Below are positions 1-5,081 of a stretch of DNA of 5,081 nt, in pieces. This DNA comes from Prevotella sp. (GTDB lineage: Bacteria; Bacteroidota; Bacteroidia; Bacteroidales; Bacteroidaceae). The notes below the pieces were generated by a model that was not told the DNA's origin, ran no database searches, and saw nothing but the letters and a program-made list of their open reading frames with translations. Position 1 is the stretch's first letter. Every line of letters begins with the position of its first letter. The translations under genes were made by a program, and so were the position numbers. Location: assembly GCA_021204565.1 (NCBI GenBank), contig JAJPZE010000007.1, positions 1 to 5,081 on the forward strand. Direction: 5' to 3'.

Positions 1-435
1 GGGCTTCTGCCATGACACAAGCATTGCGTTAAACGGAGACAGATAGTGGAATTTCCTGGAGAAGCGGAGCATTTCTCTGAATTTATCAGTACTGCGATAA
101 GCCTTTATCTTCCTGTGCAACTCGTCGACATCCTCCTTGATATTAACCGCAGTTGCGCGTTTCTTTTTTTCTTCCGCCTTCAAGAAATCGGCGTACCCAT
201 TCCGCATGGCAGATTCGATATCGCTATATTCGCTTAGATCATCTGCAACATTTACCATGCTTGGAAACACCTCGTCCAGTAACTGCTTGTAAATGCTTGG
301 TATATAAGGCTCCGGCCCTCCGAGAAAGTCCATCAGCGCAACTGCGAAATCCTTGAACTTAGGGGTCGAGTGTAATATGTTATATGCGTAGTTATACGCA
401 TAAGCGTATCTGGTAAAATTGTTCTTTTCATCCAT
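1..435 (-). CDS. Partial protein (N-terminal 145 residues) with start of an ArdC-like / ImmA-IrrE-associated domain
   Basis: The reading frame is open from the ATG at 435-433 to the left edge, so the C-terminal part is missing. Residues 1-30 are Tyr/Ala/Asn-rich (a YAYAYNYAYN run at 10-19). Residues 30-115 look helical, with a Lys/Glu-rich stretch at 87-113 that may be coiled coil. Residues 119-145 contain F-R-E-M-L-R-F-S-R-K-F-H followed by SPFNAMLVSWQKP. This matches from memory the 'RFHxYSPxNxxLIxxQxP' opening of ArdC-like ssDNA-binding domains and of related ImmA/IrrE-family metallopeptidases of plasmids and conjugative elements. The HExxH zinc site expected in the peptidase version would lie off the edge, so function cannot be settled. 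The start is supported by a TACCTTTG promoter box 26 bases upstream and by the lack of an SD motif, which is normal in Bacteroidota. GC is lower than in the other genes, and four of eight arginine codons are AGA/AGG. That a gene is present is fairly secure; the family call is recall-based and moderate. Confidence 0.72.
   Translation of the reverse strand, partial: MDEKNNFTRYAYAYNYAYNILHSTPKFKDFAVALMDFLGGPEPYIPSIYKQLLDEVFPSMVNVADDLSEYSDIESAMRNGYADFLKAEEKKKRATAVNIKEDVDELHRKIKAYRSTDKFREMLRFSRKFHYLSPFNAMLVSWQKP
383..408. repeat. Three-arm alternating inverted repeat at the start of the left gene
   Basis: TATGCGTA (383-390) and TACGCATA (395-402) form a perfect 8-bp inverted repeat with a 4-base loop. 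The right arm can instead pair with GCGTA (404-408) through TACGC (395-399) with a 4-base loop. The two stems share the middle arm and exclude each other. In the mRNA they fall about codons 10-18, within the Tyr/Ala/Asn run, so they may simply follow from repeated TAT/GCG/TAC/GCA codons. Confidence 0.5.
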
Positions 436-461
436 GTTCAAGTCGTTTTGGTTTATAGGGT

Positions 462-469
462 CAAAGGTA
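462..469 (-). promoter_or_regulatory. Bacteroidota -7 promoter box for the left gene
   Basis: On the minus strand this reads TACCTTTG, a full match to the Bacteroidota sigma-ABfr -7 consensus TAnnTTTG. Transcription would begin near base 457, giving a leader of about 22 bases before the ATG at 435. No good -33 TTTG/TTG element is seen at the usual distance; the nearest is a weak TTCG. The leader is A-rich before the start codon and lacks an SD sequence. Confidence 0.5.
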
Positions 470-658
470 ATGATTAATGTGACCGCGCGAACAGCTTTAC
501 AAAGTTTTTTAATGCATAATTTGTGGAGTAATCAATCTGTGTAGAGTCAACCGACAAGTGCAATATTAGGTAAAGTTCTTGTAAAATTGCTTGGTTGGGT
601 TAGAGAAGCCCGGAGTTTTTCTCTTGGTCTGCTATTGATTTTCTTGAGGTTTTTGATT

Positions 659-694
659 AGGTACCGATTAGTGATTGTGCTAATGTCGGTACCT
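659..694. repeat. Perfect 9-bp inverted repeat with inner stem
   Basis: AGGTACCGA (659-667) is matched by its exact reverse complement TCGGTACCT (686-694). Inside it, TTAG (668-671) pairs with CTAA (680-683) around the 8-base loop TGATTGTG, with a 2-base bulge (TG, 684-685). The total is 13 pairs. Neither strand has a clear T-run after the stem, so it is a poor intrinsic terminator. It could be a protein-binding palindrome, a transcript-stabilising hairpin downstream of valS, or a remnant of a mobile sequence. Confidence 0.55.
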
Positions 695-710
695 TTAGGT
701 ATATAATGAG

Positions 711-739
711 GGGGGCAGCAAACATATTCGCACGCCCCC
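711..739. repeat. GC-only 6-bp hairpin
   Basis: GGGGGC (711-716) pairs with GCCCCC (734-739) across a 17-base loop. The stem is short but all G-C and stands out in AT-rich surroundings. On the minus strand, downstream of valS, it is followed by an AT-rich stretch (CTCATTATATACC) rather than a true T-run. It may help end or protect the valS transcript. Confidence 0.35.
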
Positions 740-771
740 GATTATACGCTCGATTATCACTTGCAAACTCA

Positions 772-798
772 TATACGGCCTTCCGGACCCGGCGTATA
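772..798 (-). terminator. Candidate hairpin terminator or 3' stabiliser of valS
   Basis: Starting 16 bases after the valS stop codon, TATACG and CGTATA (793-798 and 772-777 on the plus strand) form a 6-bp stem. It extends by two C-G pairs past one bulged base, with a GC-rich loop. Position and orientation suit a 3'-end hairpin for valS. There is no T-run after it, so Rho-independent termination is doubtful. Confidence 0.35.
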
Positions 799-814
799 AG
801 AGGCTGTCGTAACG

Positions 815-3550
815 TTATTCTCCGCCCCTTAATGCGGCGAGACTCTCTCTCAAAGCCGCAATCTTCTCCTCCGTATCCGCCTGTTTCTTGCGCTCGAGAG
901 CCACTATCTCGGGCTTGGCGTTCTGCGTGAAGCGTTCGTTGGAGAGCTTCTTTTGTATGCCCGCAAGGAAACTCTCGAGATGAGCGAGCTGCGCTTTAAT
1001 TTTCTCCGTCTCCGCTTCAACGTCGGCAAGAGCGCCGGTAACGACGGCGTACTCCGTCGTTCCGACAAGAAACGCGCTCGTTCCGTCGCCTTTCGCAGTT
1101 ACGTAATGCACCTCTTTCAGCCCCGCCATCTTCTTTATTACGGGTCCGAATGCCGGGCATTTGGTTACATTTCTGTCCTCCGTGTTCTGCATTACGACTT
1201 CGAGGATCAAGGGTTCGCGCGGCGCGATATTCTTGCTCTGGCGCACCGCCCTGACGCCGGAGATAATCTGTTTGCCCTCCTCATATTGCGCTATAAGCCG
1301 TTTGTCAGCCTCCGCCGGCGCGGGTATATCGAGACGCGAGATCATAATAGATTCGCCGTCGGCACGCTCGGCGATGTGTTGGTACAGCTCTTCGGTAATG
1401 AACGGCATAAACGGATGGATAATCTGCATTAGCTTCTCGAAGAACGCGAGCGTCGCTTCTAACGTCTGTTTGCTTACCGGCTGCCCGTAGGCAGGCTTGA
1501 TCATCTCGAGGAACCAGCCCGAGAACTCGTCGGTAAAGAGTTTGAACGCCGCCATAAGAGCCTCGTTAAGGCGGTATCTGCCGTACATTTCTTCAATCTC
1601 CGCATGCGCCTCGCGTAGCTTCGCTTCAAACCAGCGGCAAGTCTTCTTGTCCGACGGCGACTGCTCCAAGTCAGCCGCATCCCAACCTTTAACCAGCCGG
1701 AAGGCGTTCCAGATCTTGTTGCAGAACGCCGCGCCCTGCCGGCAAAGCTCTTCCTTAAATAAGATATCGTTCCCCGCGGGGGCGGAAAGGAGCATACCCA
1801 TACGCACTCCGTCCGCGCCATATTTATCTATCAGACCTATCGGATCGGGGGAATTGCCGAGCTGTTTCGACATCTTGCGCCCCAGATTATCGCGGACAAT
1901 GCCGGTGAAGTACACATTTCTGAAAGGCACATCGCCTATGTATTCCTCGCCCGCCATTATCATCCTCGCAACCCAAAAGAAAATTATATCGGGCCCTGTA
2001 ACGAGCACCGACGTCGGATAATAATAGTTTATCTCTTCGTTGCCGGGATGATTAATCGCATCAAACAGCGACAGAGGCCACAGCCAAGAGGAGAACCACG
2101 TGTCCAAAGCGTCCTCATCACGCCGCAAATCGCCCGCCTCCACGTCTTCATAACCCTTTATCCGACGCGCTTTCTCAACAGCTTCATCTATCGATAACGC
2201 CACAACATACCGCTCCTCCTCTTCGCTTTCACGCTGCGGGAGAAAGTATGCGGGTATGCGATGCCCCCACCAGAGCTGGCGGCTGATACACCAATCTTGA
2301 ATGTTTTCGAGCCAGTTGCGGTATGTCGTAACGTACTTCGAGGGGTAAAATTTAATCCTTCCGTCAAGTACGGGCGGCAACGCAATATCGGCAAAATGAC
2401 GCATCGAAAGGAACCATTGCTTGCAAAGACGCGGCTCGACAGCGGTGTCCGGATTGCGCTCCGAATACCCTACACTGTTCTCATAATCCTCTTCTTTCTC
2501 CAACAAACCCGCGTCCCTGAGGTCTTCGACAATACGTTTGCGCACATCCATACGGTCCTCGCCGACGTATAAACCCGCCGCCTCGGACAGCGTGCCGTCA
2601 GGATTGAAGATGTCGATTGTATCGAGATGGTGCGCCTTTCCGAGGTTATAGTCGTTGATGTCGTGCGCCGGCGTAACCTTCAAGCAACCCGTGCCGAAGT
2701 CAATATCCACGTACCTGTCCTCTATGACCGGCACTACCCGCCCCACTAACGGGACAACAACCTTATGCCCTCGTAACCAGCCGTTCTTCGGGTCCTTGGG
2801 ATTGATACACATTGCAGTATCGCCCATGATTGTCTCCGGGCGGGTCGTCGCCACCACGGCGTAATATCCTCTGTCGTTGCGGTATATCTTTTCCCCCTCG
2901 ACACCTGCCGGCACTATCGGGTTGACATCCGTGTCGGCAACGTAATACCTCAGATAATATAGCTTTGATTGTTCGGTTCTGTAAACCACCTCCTCCGTAG
3001 AGAGCACCGTTTGAGCCTTAGGATCCCAGTTCACCATACGCAAACCGCGGTATATAAGCCCCTTTTCATAAAGGTCGCAGAATACCTTCTCCACCGATTG
3101 AGACCGCTTCGCATCCATCGTGAACGCCGTCCGGTCCCAGTCGCAAGAGGTCCCAAGCCGCCGTAATTGTTGCAAGATGATGCCCCCGTGCTCACGTGTC
3201 CAATCCCATGCGTACGTTAGAAACTGCTCGCGAGTTAAGTCGCGCTTCCTTATGCCCTGCTCTGCGAGACGGCTTACGACCTTTGCCTCCGTCGCAATAG
3301 AGGCGTGATCGGTGCCCGGCACCCAACATGCATTCTTCCCTTCAAGGCGTGCCTTGCGGACGAGAATGTCCTGTATGGTGTTGTTGAGCATATGCCCCAT
3401 ATGGAGAATACCCGTTACGTTGGGCGGCGGAATAATGATTGTGAACGGCTCTCTTGCGTCGGGACGGCTCGCGAAAAGCTTGTGGCTGGTCCAATATTCG
3501 TACAGTCTTGTCTCTATTCCCTTGGGGTCGTACTTTGTTGAAAGGTTCAT
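815..3550 (-). CDS. valS: Valine--tRNA ligase (ValRS)
   Basis: Cytoplasmic class Ia aminoacyl-tRNA synthetase that charges tRNA-Val with valine using ATP and hydrolyses mischarged threonine. It is complete at 911 residues, near the usual bacterial length (E. coli about 950). Visible landmarks in order: the PPPNVTG strand at 41-47 and the HIGH signature as HMGH at 50-53; the PGTDHASIATE segment at 78-88; the inserted CP1 editing domain around 190-350 with TTRPETIMGDTA at 235-246 and TPAHDINDY at 293-301; the CISRQLWWGHRIP block at 421-433; LDTWFSS at 482-488; the KMSK loop at 559-562; and an anticodon-binding helical domain around 640-790. A C-terminal coiled-coil tRNA-binding arm at about 840-910 includes the typical SNERF-NA-P-ERKK-AD pattern. 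The ATG at 3550-3548 gives the expected N-terminus (KYDP...YW) and has no SD motif. It is divergent from mazG. No frameshift or missing catalytic residue is seen. Confidence 0.98.
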   Translation of the reverse strand: MNLSTKYDPKGIETRLYEYWTSHKLFASRPDAREPFTIIIPPPNVTGILHMGHMLNNTIQDILVRKARLEGKNACWVPGTDHASIATEAKVVSRLAEQGIRKRDLTREQFLTYAWDWTREHGGIILQQLRRLGTSCDWDRTAFTMDAKRSQSVEKVFCDLYEKGLIYRGLRMVNWDPKAQTVLSTEEVVYRTEQSKLYYLRYYVADTDVNPIVPAGVEGEKIYRNDRGYYAVVATTRPETIMGDTAMCINPKDPKNGWLRGHKVVVPLVGRVVPVIEDRYVDIDFGTGCLKVTPAHDINDYNLGKAHHLDTIDIFNPDGTLSEAAGLYVGEDRMDVRKRIVEDLRDAGLLEKEEDYENSVGYSERNPDTAVEPRLCKQWFLSMRHFADIALPPVLDGRIKFYPSKYVTTYRNWLENIQDWCISRQLWWGHRIPAYFLPQRESEEEERYVVALSIDEAVEKARRIKGYEDVEAGDLRRDEDALDTWFSSWLWPLSLFDAINHPGNEEINYYYPTSVLVTGPDIIFFWVARMIMAGEEYIGDVPFRNVYFTGIVRDNLGRKMSKQLGNSPDPIGLIDKYGADGVRMGMLLSAPAGNDILFKEELCRQGAAFCNKIWNAFRLVKGWDAADLEQSPSDKKTCRWFEAKLREAHAEIEEMYGRYRLNEALMAAFKLFTDEFSGWFLEMIKPAYGQPVSKQTLEATLAFFEKLMQIIHPFMPFITEELYQHIAERADGESIMISRLDIPAPAEADKRLIAQYEEGKQIISGVRAVRQSKNIAPREPLILEVVMQNTEDRNVTKCPAFGPVIKKMAGLKEVHYVTAKGDGTSAFLVGTTEYAVVTGALADVEAETEKIKAQLAHLESFLAGIQKKLSNERFTQNAKPEIVALERKKQADTEEKIAALRESLAALRGGE

Positions 3551-3595
3551 TTTCGGATATCTTTATATATGTATATATGAGCTAATTACGGCGTG

Positions 3596-3603
3596 CAAAA
3601 GTA
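3596..3603 (-). promoter_or_regulatory. Bacteroidota -7 promoter box for valS
   Basis: On the minus strand this reads TACTTTTG, matching TAnnTTTG. Transcription would begin near base 3591, giving a leader of about 40 bases. The leader contains the self-complementary run ATATAT-GT-ATATAT (3565-3578), which is likely low-complexity sequence. No convincing -33 element is visible; the expected spot falls in AT-rich sequence next to the mazG box. Confidence 0.5.
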
Positions 3604-3626
3604 AACATTAATACCCGAAAAGTATT

Positions 3627-3634
3627 TATCTTTG
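3627..3634 (+). promoter_or_regulatory. Bacteroidota -7 promoter box for mazG and the lipoprotein gene
   Basis: TATCTTTG matches the TAnnTTTG consensus exactly. Transcription would begin near base 3639, giving a leader of about 40 bases that ends in an A-rich stretch before the ATG at 3679, without an SD sequence. The -33 position would fall near 3600-3607, which overlaps the opposing valS box. No TTTG is present there on this strand. Confidence 0.6.
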
Positions 3635-3678
3635 CAGTGTAAAACGTCATATTCAAACCCCTTACAAACGACAATAAT

Positions 3679-4476
3679 ATGGATAAACATACGAGAGAAG
3701 AGAAGCTCGCGGCGTTCGGCAGATTGCTTGACGTGCTCGACGAGCTGCGCATTAAATGCCCTTGGGACAAGAAACAGACCTTTGACAGCCTGCGTCCGAA
3801 CACGATTGAGGAGGTGTATGAGCTGTGCGACGCCTCGCTCCGAAAAGACTGGAAGAACGTATGCAAGGAGCTCGGAGATGTGTTGGAGCACGTCGTCTTT
3901 TACGCCCTGATGGGGAGCGAGATAAGCGAGTTCGATATTGCAGACGTGTGCAACCGCGAAGCGGACAAACTTATCTTCCGTCATCCGCATATCTACGGCG
4001 ACGCGAAAGCGGACAACGCGGACGCCGTGTTGCAGAATTGGGAGCAGATAAAACTCAAGGAAAAGGACGGCAACAAGTCGGTTCTTGCGGGCGTGCCCGT
4101 CGCCTTGCCGAGCGTGATAAAGGCGTTCCGGATAACCGAGAAGGCGGCTAATGTCGGGTTCGACTGGACAAATAAAGAGGATGTTTGGGCAAAGGTGCGC
4201 GAAGAATTAGACGAATTTGAGGCGGAGCTGCGCGGCGGAGACAAAGAGCGATGTATGGAGGAGCTCGGCGATTTCCTCTTTGCGATTATCAACGCGGCGC
4301 GGTTATACAAGCTCAATCCCGACACCGCGCTCGAGCAAACCTGCCGTAAATTCACGCGCCGGTTTAATTATATAGAGGAGCAAGCCAAGTTGCAAGGGCG
4401 CAACTTAAAGGATATGACGCTCGAAGAGATGGATTCCCTTTGGGACGAAGCCAAGAAACAAGAGCGCAATAAATAA
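3679..4476 (+). CDS. mazG: Nucleoside triphosphate pyrophosphohydrolase MazG
   Basis: All-alpha NTP pyrophosphatase that hydrolyses nucleoside triphosphates to monophosphates and PPi. In E. coli MazG is tied to (p)ppGpp control and clearing of aberrant nucleotides; the role here is inferred from the family. At 265 residues it matches the two-domain enterobacterial form (263). Domain 1 (about 10-110) has CPWDKKQTFDSL at 27-38 and the metal-binding EExxE...ExxD pattern as E44/E45/E48 with E64 and D67, then HPHIYGD at 102-108. A linker with NWEQIK (120-125) and the ALPSVIKAFRITEKAANVGFDW-type joint (142-163) leads to domain 2. Domain 2 carries E175/E176/E179 with E195 and D198. Both metal sites therefore look intact, although in E. 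coli the C-terminal one carries the activity. The TAA stop is directly followed by the ATG of the lipoprotein gene, so the two probably form an operon. Confidence 0.96.
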   Translation: MDKHTREEKLAAFGRLLDVLDELRIKCPWDKKQTFDSLRPNTIEEVYELCDASLRKDWKNVCKELGDVLEHVVFYALMGSEISEFDIADVCNREADKLIFRHPHIYGDAKADNADAVLQNWEQIKLKEKDGNKSVLAGVPVALPSVIKAFRITEKAANVGFDWTNKEDVWAKVREELDEFEAELRGGDKERCMEELGDFLFAIINAARLYKLNPDTALEQTCRKFTRRFNYIEEQAKLQGRNLKDMTLEEMDSLWDEAKKQERNK

Positions 4477-5076
4477 ATGAGCAATATGAACAAAACGATA
4501 TGTATTGCCCTGCTAATCCCGTTTTTCGCCTGCACGAACGGCAACAACGGGCAAAGCGAGACCGCCGGCGGAGACGGGCAAGACAACGACTCGACGCTCT
4601 ACGGAATATGCGGCGAGGCAACCGGCATGCACTCTCTTCAACTCATCACTAATACGAGCGACACGCTCATAATCTCCATCATCGACGGCGAAGAAGACGA
4701 TTCAACCATCGTTGCGGGCGGACTTATGGCGGGCGACAGAATGGCGGTAACGGCGCGTAAAGACGGCTCGCAAGGGCTCGTCGGACAGAGAATTACGAAC
4801 ATCACAACCCTGCTCGGACGCTGGAAGAGCATAGATCGCGACTTTGAAATTGCAGAGGACGGCGTGGTCGTATCTAATGTCAAAGGGGAGACGAACGCAT
4901 GGACCGACTGGCGAATCCTCAACGGACACCTTATCTTAACCCGCGACACGTTCGACATCATCGCCCTTTCCGCCGACTCGCTCGATATTGAAAACGAACG
5001 GGGAATATATTCGTTCGCCCGCGTAACAAAAGTAAAGCCGGTTGAAGAGACGGACTCTTTAGACGCCGGACAATAA
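4477..5076 (+). CDS. Lipoprotein with lipocalin-like C-terminal domain (Bacteroidota family)
   Basis: A predicted lipoprotein of 199 residues with no enzymatic function that I can assign. The N-terminus has one Lys, a hydrophobic stretch (ICIALLIPFFA) and Cys19, the likely lipidated residue. The lipobox FFA-C is loose, as is common in Bacteroidota. Residues 20-39 form a Gly/Asn/Asp-rich tether. Residues 40-112 form a strand-rich domain (GICGEATG...DTLIISIID...GLMAGDRMAV). Residues 113-182 resemble Bacteroidota lipocalin-like domains: a G-R-W opening at 114-116, DG at 128-129, W142/W145, NGHLIL at 149-154, then a DT...LSADSLDIE block and Y178. I recall this two-part layout from hypothetical Bacteroides lipoproteins. 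The start at 4477 abuts the mazG stop; an ATG three codons later (4486) would give a signal peptide beginning MNK and is equally plausible. It would sit in the inner or outer membrane facing the periplasm or surface. Its ligand is unknown. Confidence 0.85.
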   Translation: MSNMNKTICIALLIPFFACTNGNNGQSETAGGDGQDNDSTLYGICGEATGMHSLQLITNTSDTLIISIIDGEEDDSTIVAGGLMAGDRMAVTARKDGSQGLVGQRITNITTLLGRWKSIDRDFEIAEDGVVVSNVKGETNAWTDWRILNGHLILTRDTFDIIALSADSLDIENERGIYSFARVTKVKPVEETDSLDAGQ

Positions 5077-5081
5077 CATAA

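Larger units (their letters stand above)
436..814. other. Gene-free, AT-rich gap between the left gene and valS
   Basis: No credible coding region is seen in these 379 bases on either strand; the one plus-strand frame starting at 706 mostly lies antisense to the end of valS. By hand count bases 481-720 are about 40% GC. The gap holds the left gene's promoter box and three hairpins (659-694, 711-739, 772-798). A weak AGAGAA/TTCTCT pairing also lies at 602-624. The gap receives the 3' end of valS transcription and the 5' end of the left gene, both on the minus strand, so at least one terminator would be expected here. No tRNA, attachment-site duplication or insertion sequence end is recognised. 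Confidence 0.6.

Noticed and set aside
602..624. AGAGAA/TTCTCT hairpin with T-run, possible plus-strand terminator
   Set aside because: Only six weak pairs, the T-run lies partly within the stem, and no plus-strand gene ends upstream.
566..701. TTAGGTA occurring three times (566-572, 657-663, 695-701)
   Set aside because: A 7-mer in AT-rich DNA with uneven spacing (91 and 38 bases); two copies are tied to the edges of the 659-694 palindrome. Not enough for a repeat array.
706..930. Plus-strand frame of 74 codons starting in the gap
   Set aside because: About half lies antisense to the 3' end of valS, the protein is Arg/Ser/Pro-rich without a fold signature, and no full promoter box precedes it (only TACCTTTA at 690-697, lacking the final G).
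953..1432. Plus-strand open frame of 159 codons inside valS
   Set aside because: It is fully antisense to strongly conserved ValRS sequence, has no recognisable domain or start signal, and is typical of shadow frames opposite GC-rich codons.
3565..3578. ATATAT-GT-ATATAT palindrome in the valS leader as a riboswitch or attenuator
   Set aside because: Pure AT low-complexity sequence in a ~40-base leader, too short for a T-box or other known riboswitch.
3586..3990. Minus-strand open frame of 134 codons opposite the mazG start
   Set aside because: It overlaps the metal-binding part of MazG and the promoter region, and its sequence resembles no known family.

Overview
The window looks like a chromosomal segment of a Bacteroidota (Bacteroidales-type) bacterium. 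The evidence is a ValRS and a MazG of Bacteroidota type, a lipoprotein of a lipocalin-like family I know from Bacteroides relatives, Bacteroidota-style -7 promoter boxes (TAnnTTTG) before three of the four genes, and no Shine-Dalgarno sequence at their starts. I assign no species.

Layout from left to right. Bases 1-435 (minus strand) hold the first 145 codons of a gene that runs off the left edge. Its last ~30 visible residues resemble the start of the ArdC-like / ImmA-IrrE-associated domain of mobile elements. Bases 436-814 have no convincing gene; they are AT-rich and hold a -7 box for the left gene and three hairpins. Bases 815-3550 (minus) are a complete valS. Bases 3551-3678 are a short divergent promoter region with two back-to-back -7 boxes. 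Bases 3679-4476 (plus) are a complete mazG, followed with no gap by a two-domain lipoprotein gene at 4477-5076 (plus). The last five bases are unassigned.

How the genes fit together. valS and mazG are housekeeping genes: tRNA-Val charging with editing, and hydrolysis of nucleoside triphosphates. They are transcribed divergently from promoters close enough to compete. mazG and the lipoprotein gene are very probably co-transcribed. The left gene and the gap are lower in GC (by hand count about 45% for bases 1-420 and 40% for 481-720, against about 53% in two 60-base lines of mazG), so an accessory segment may begin just beyond the 3' end of valS. I see no integrase, tRNA, insertion sequence, CRISPR array or rRNA. 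The window is mostly ordinary core genome; the least explained parts are the truncated left gene and the hairpin-rich gap.
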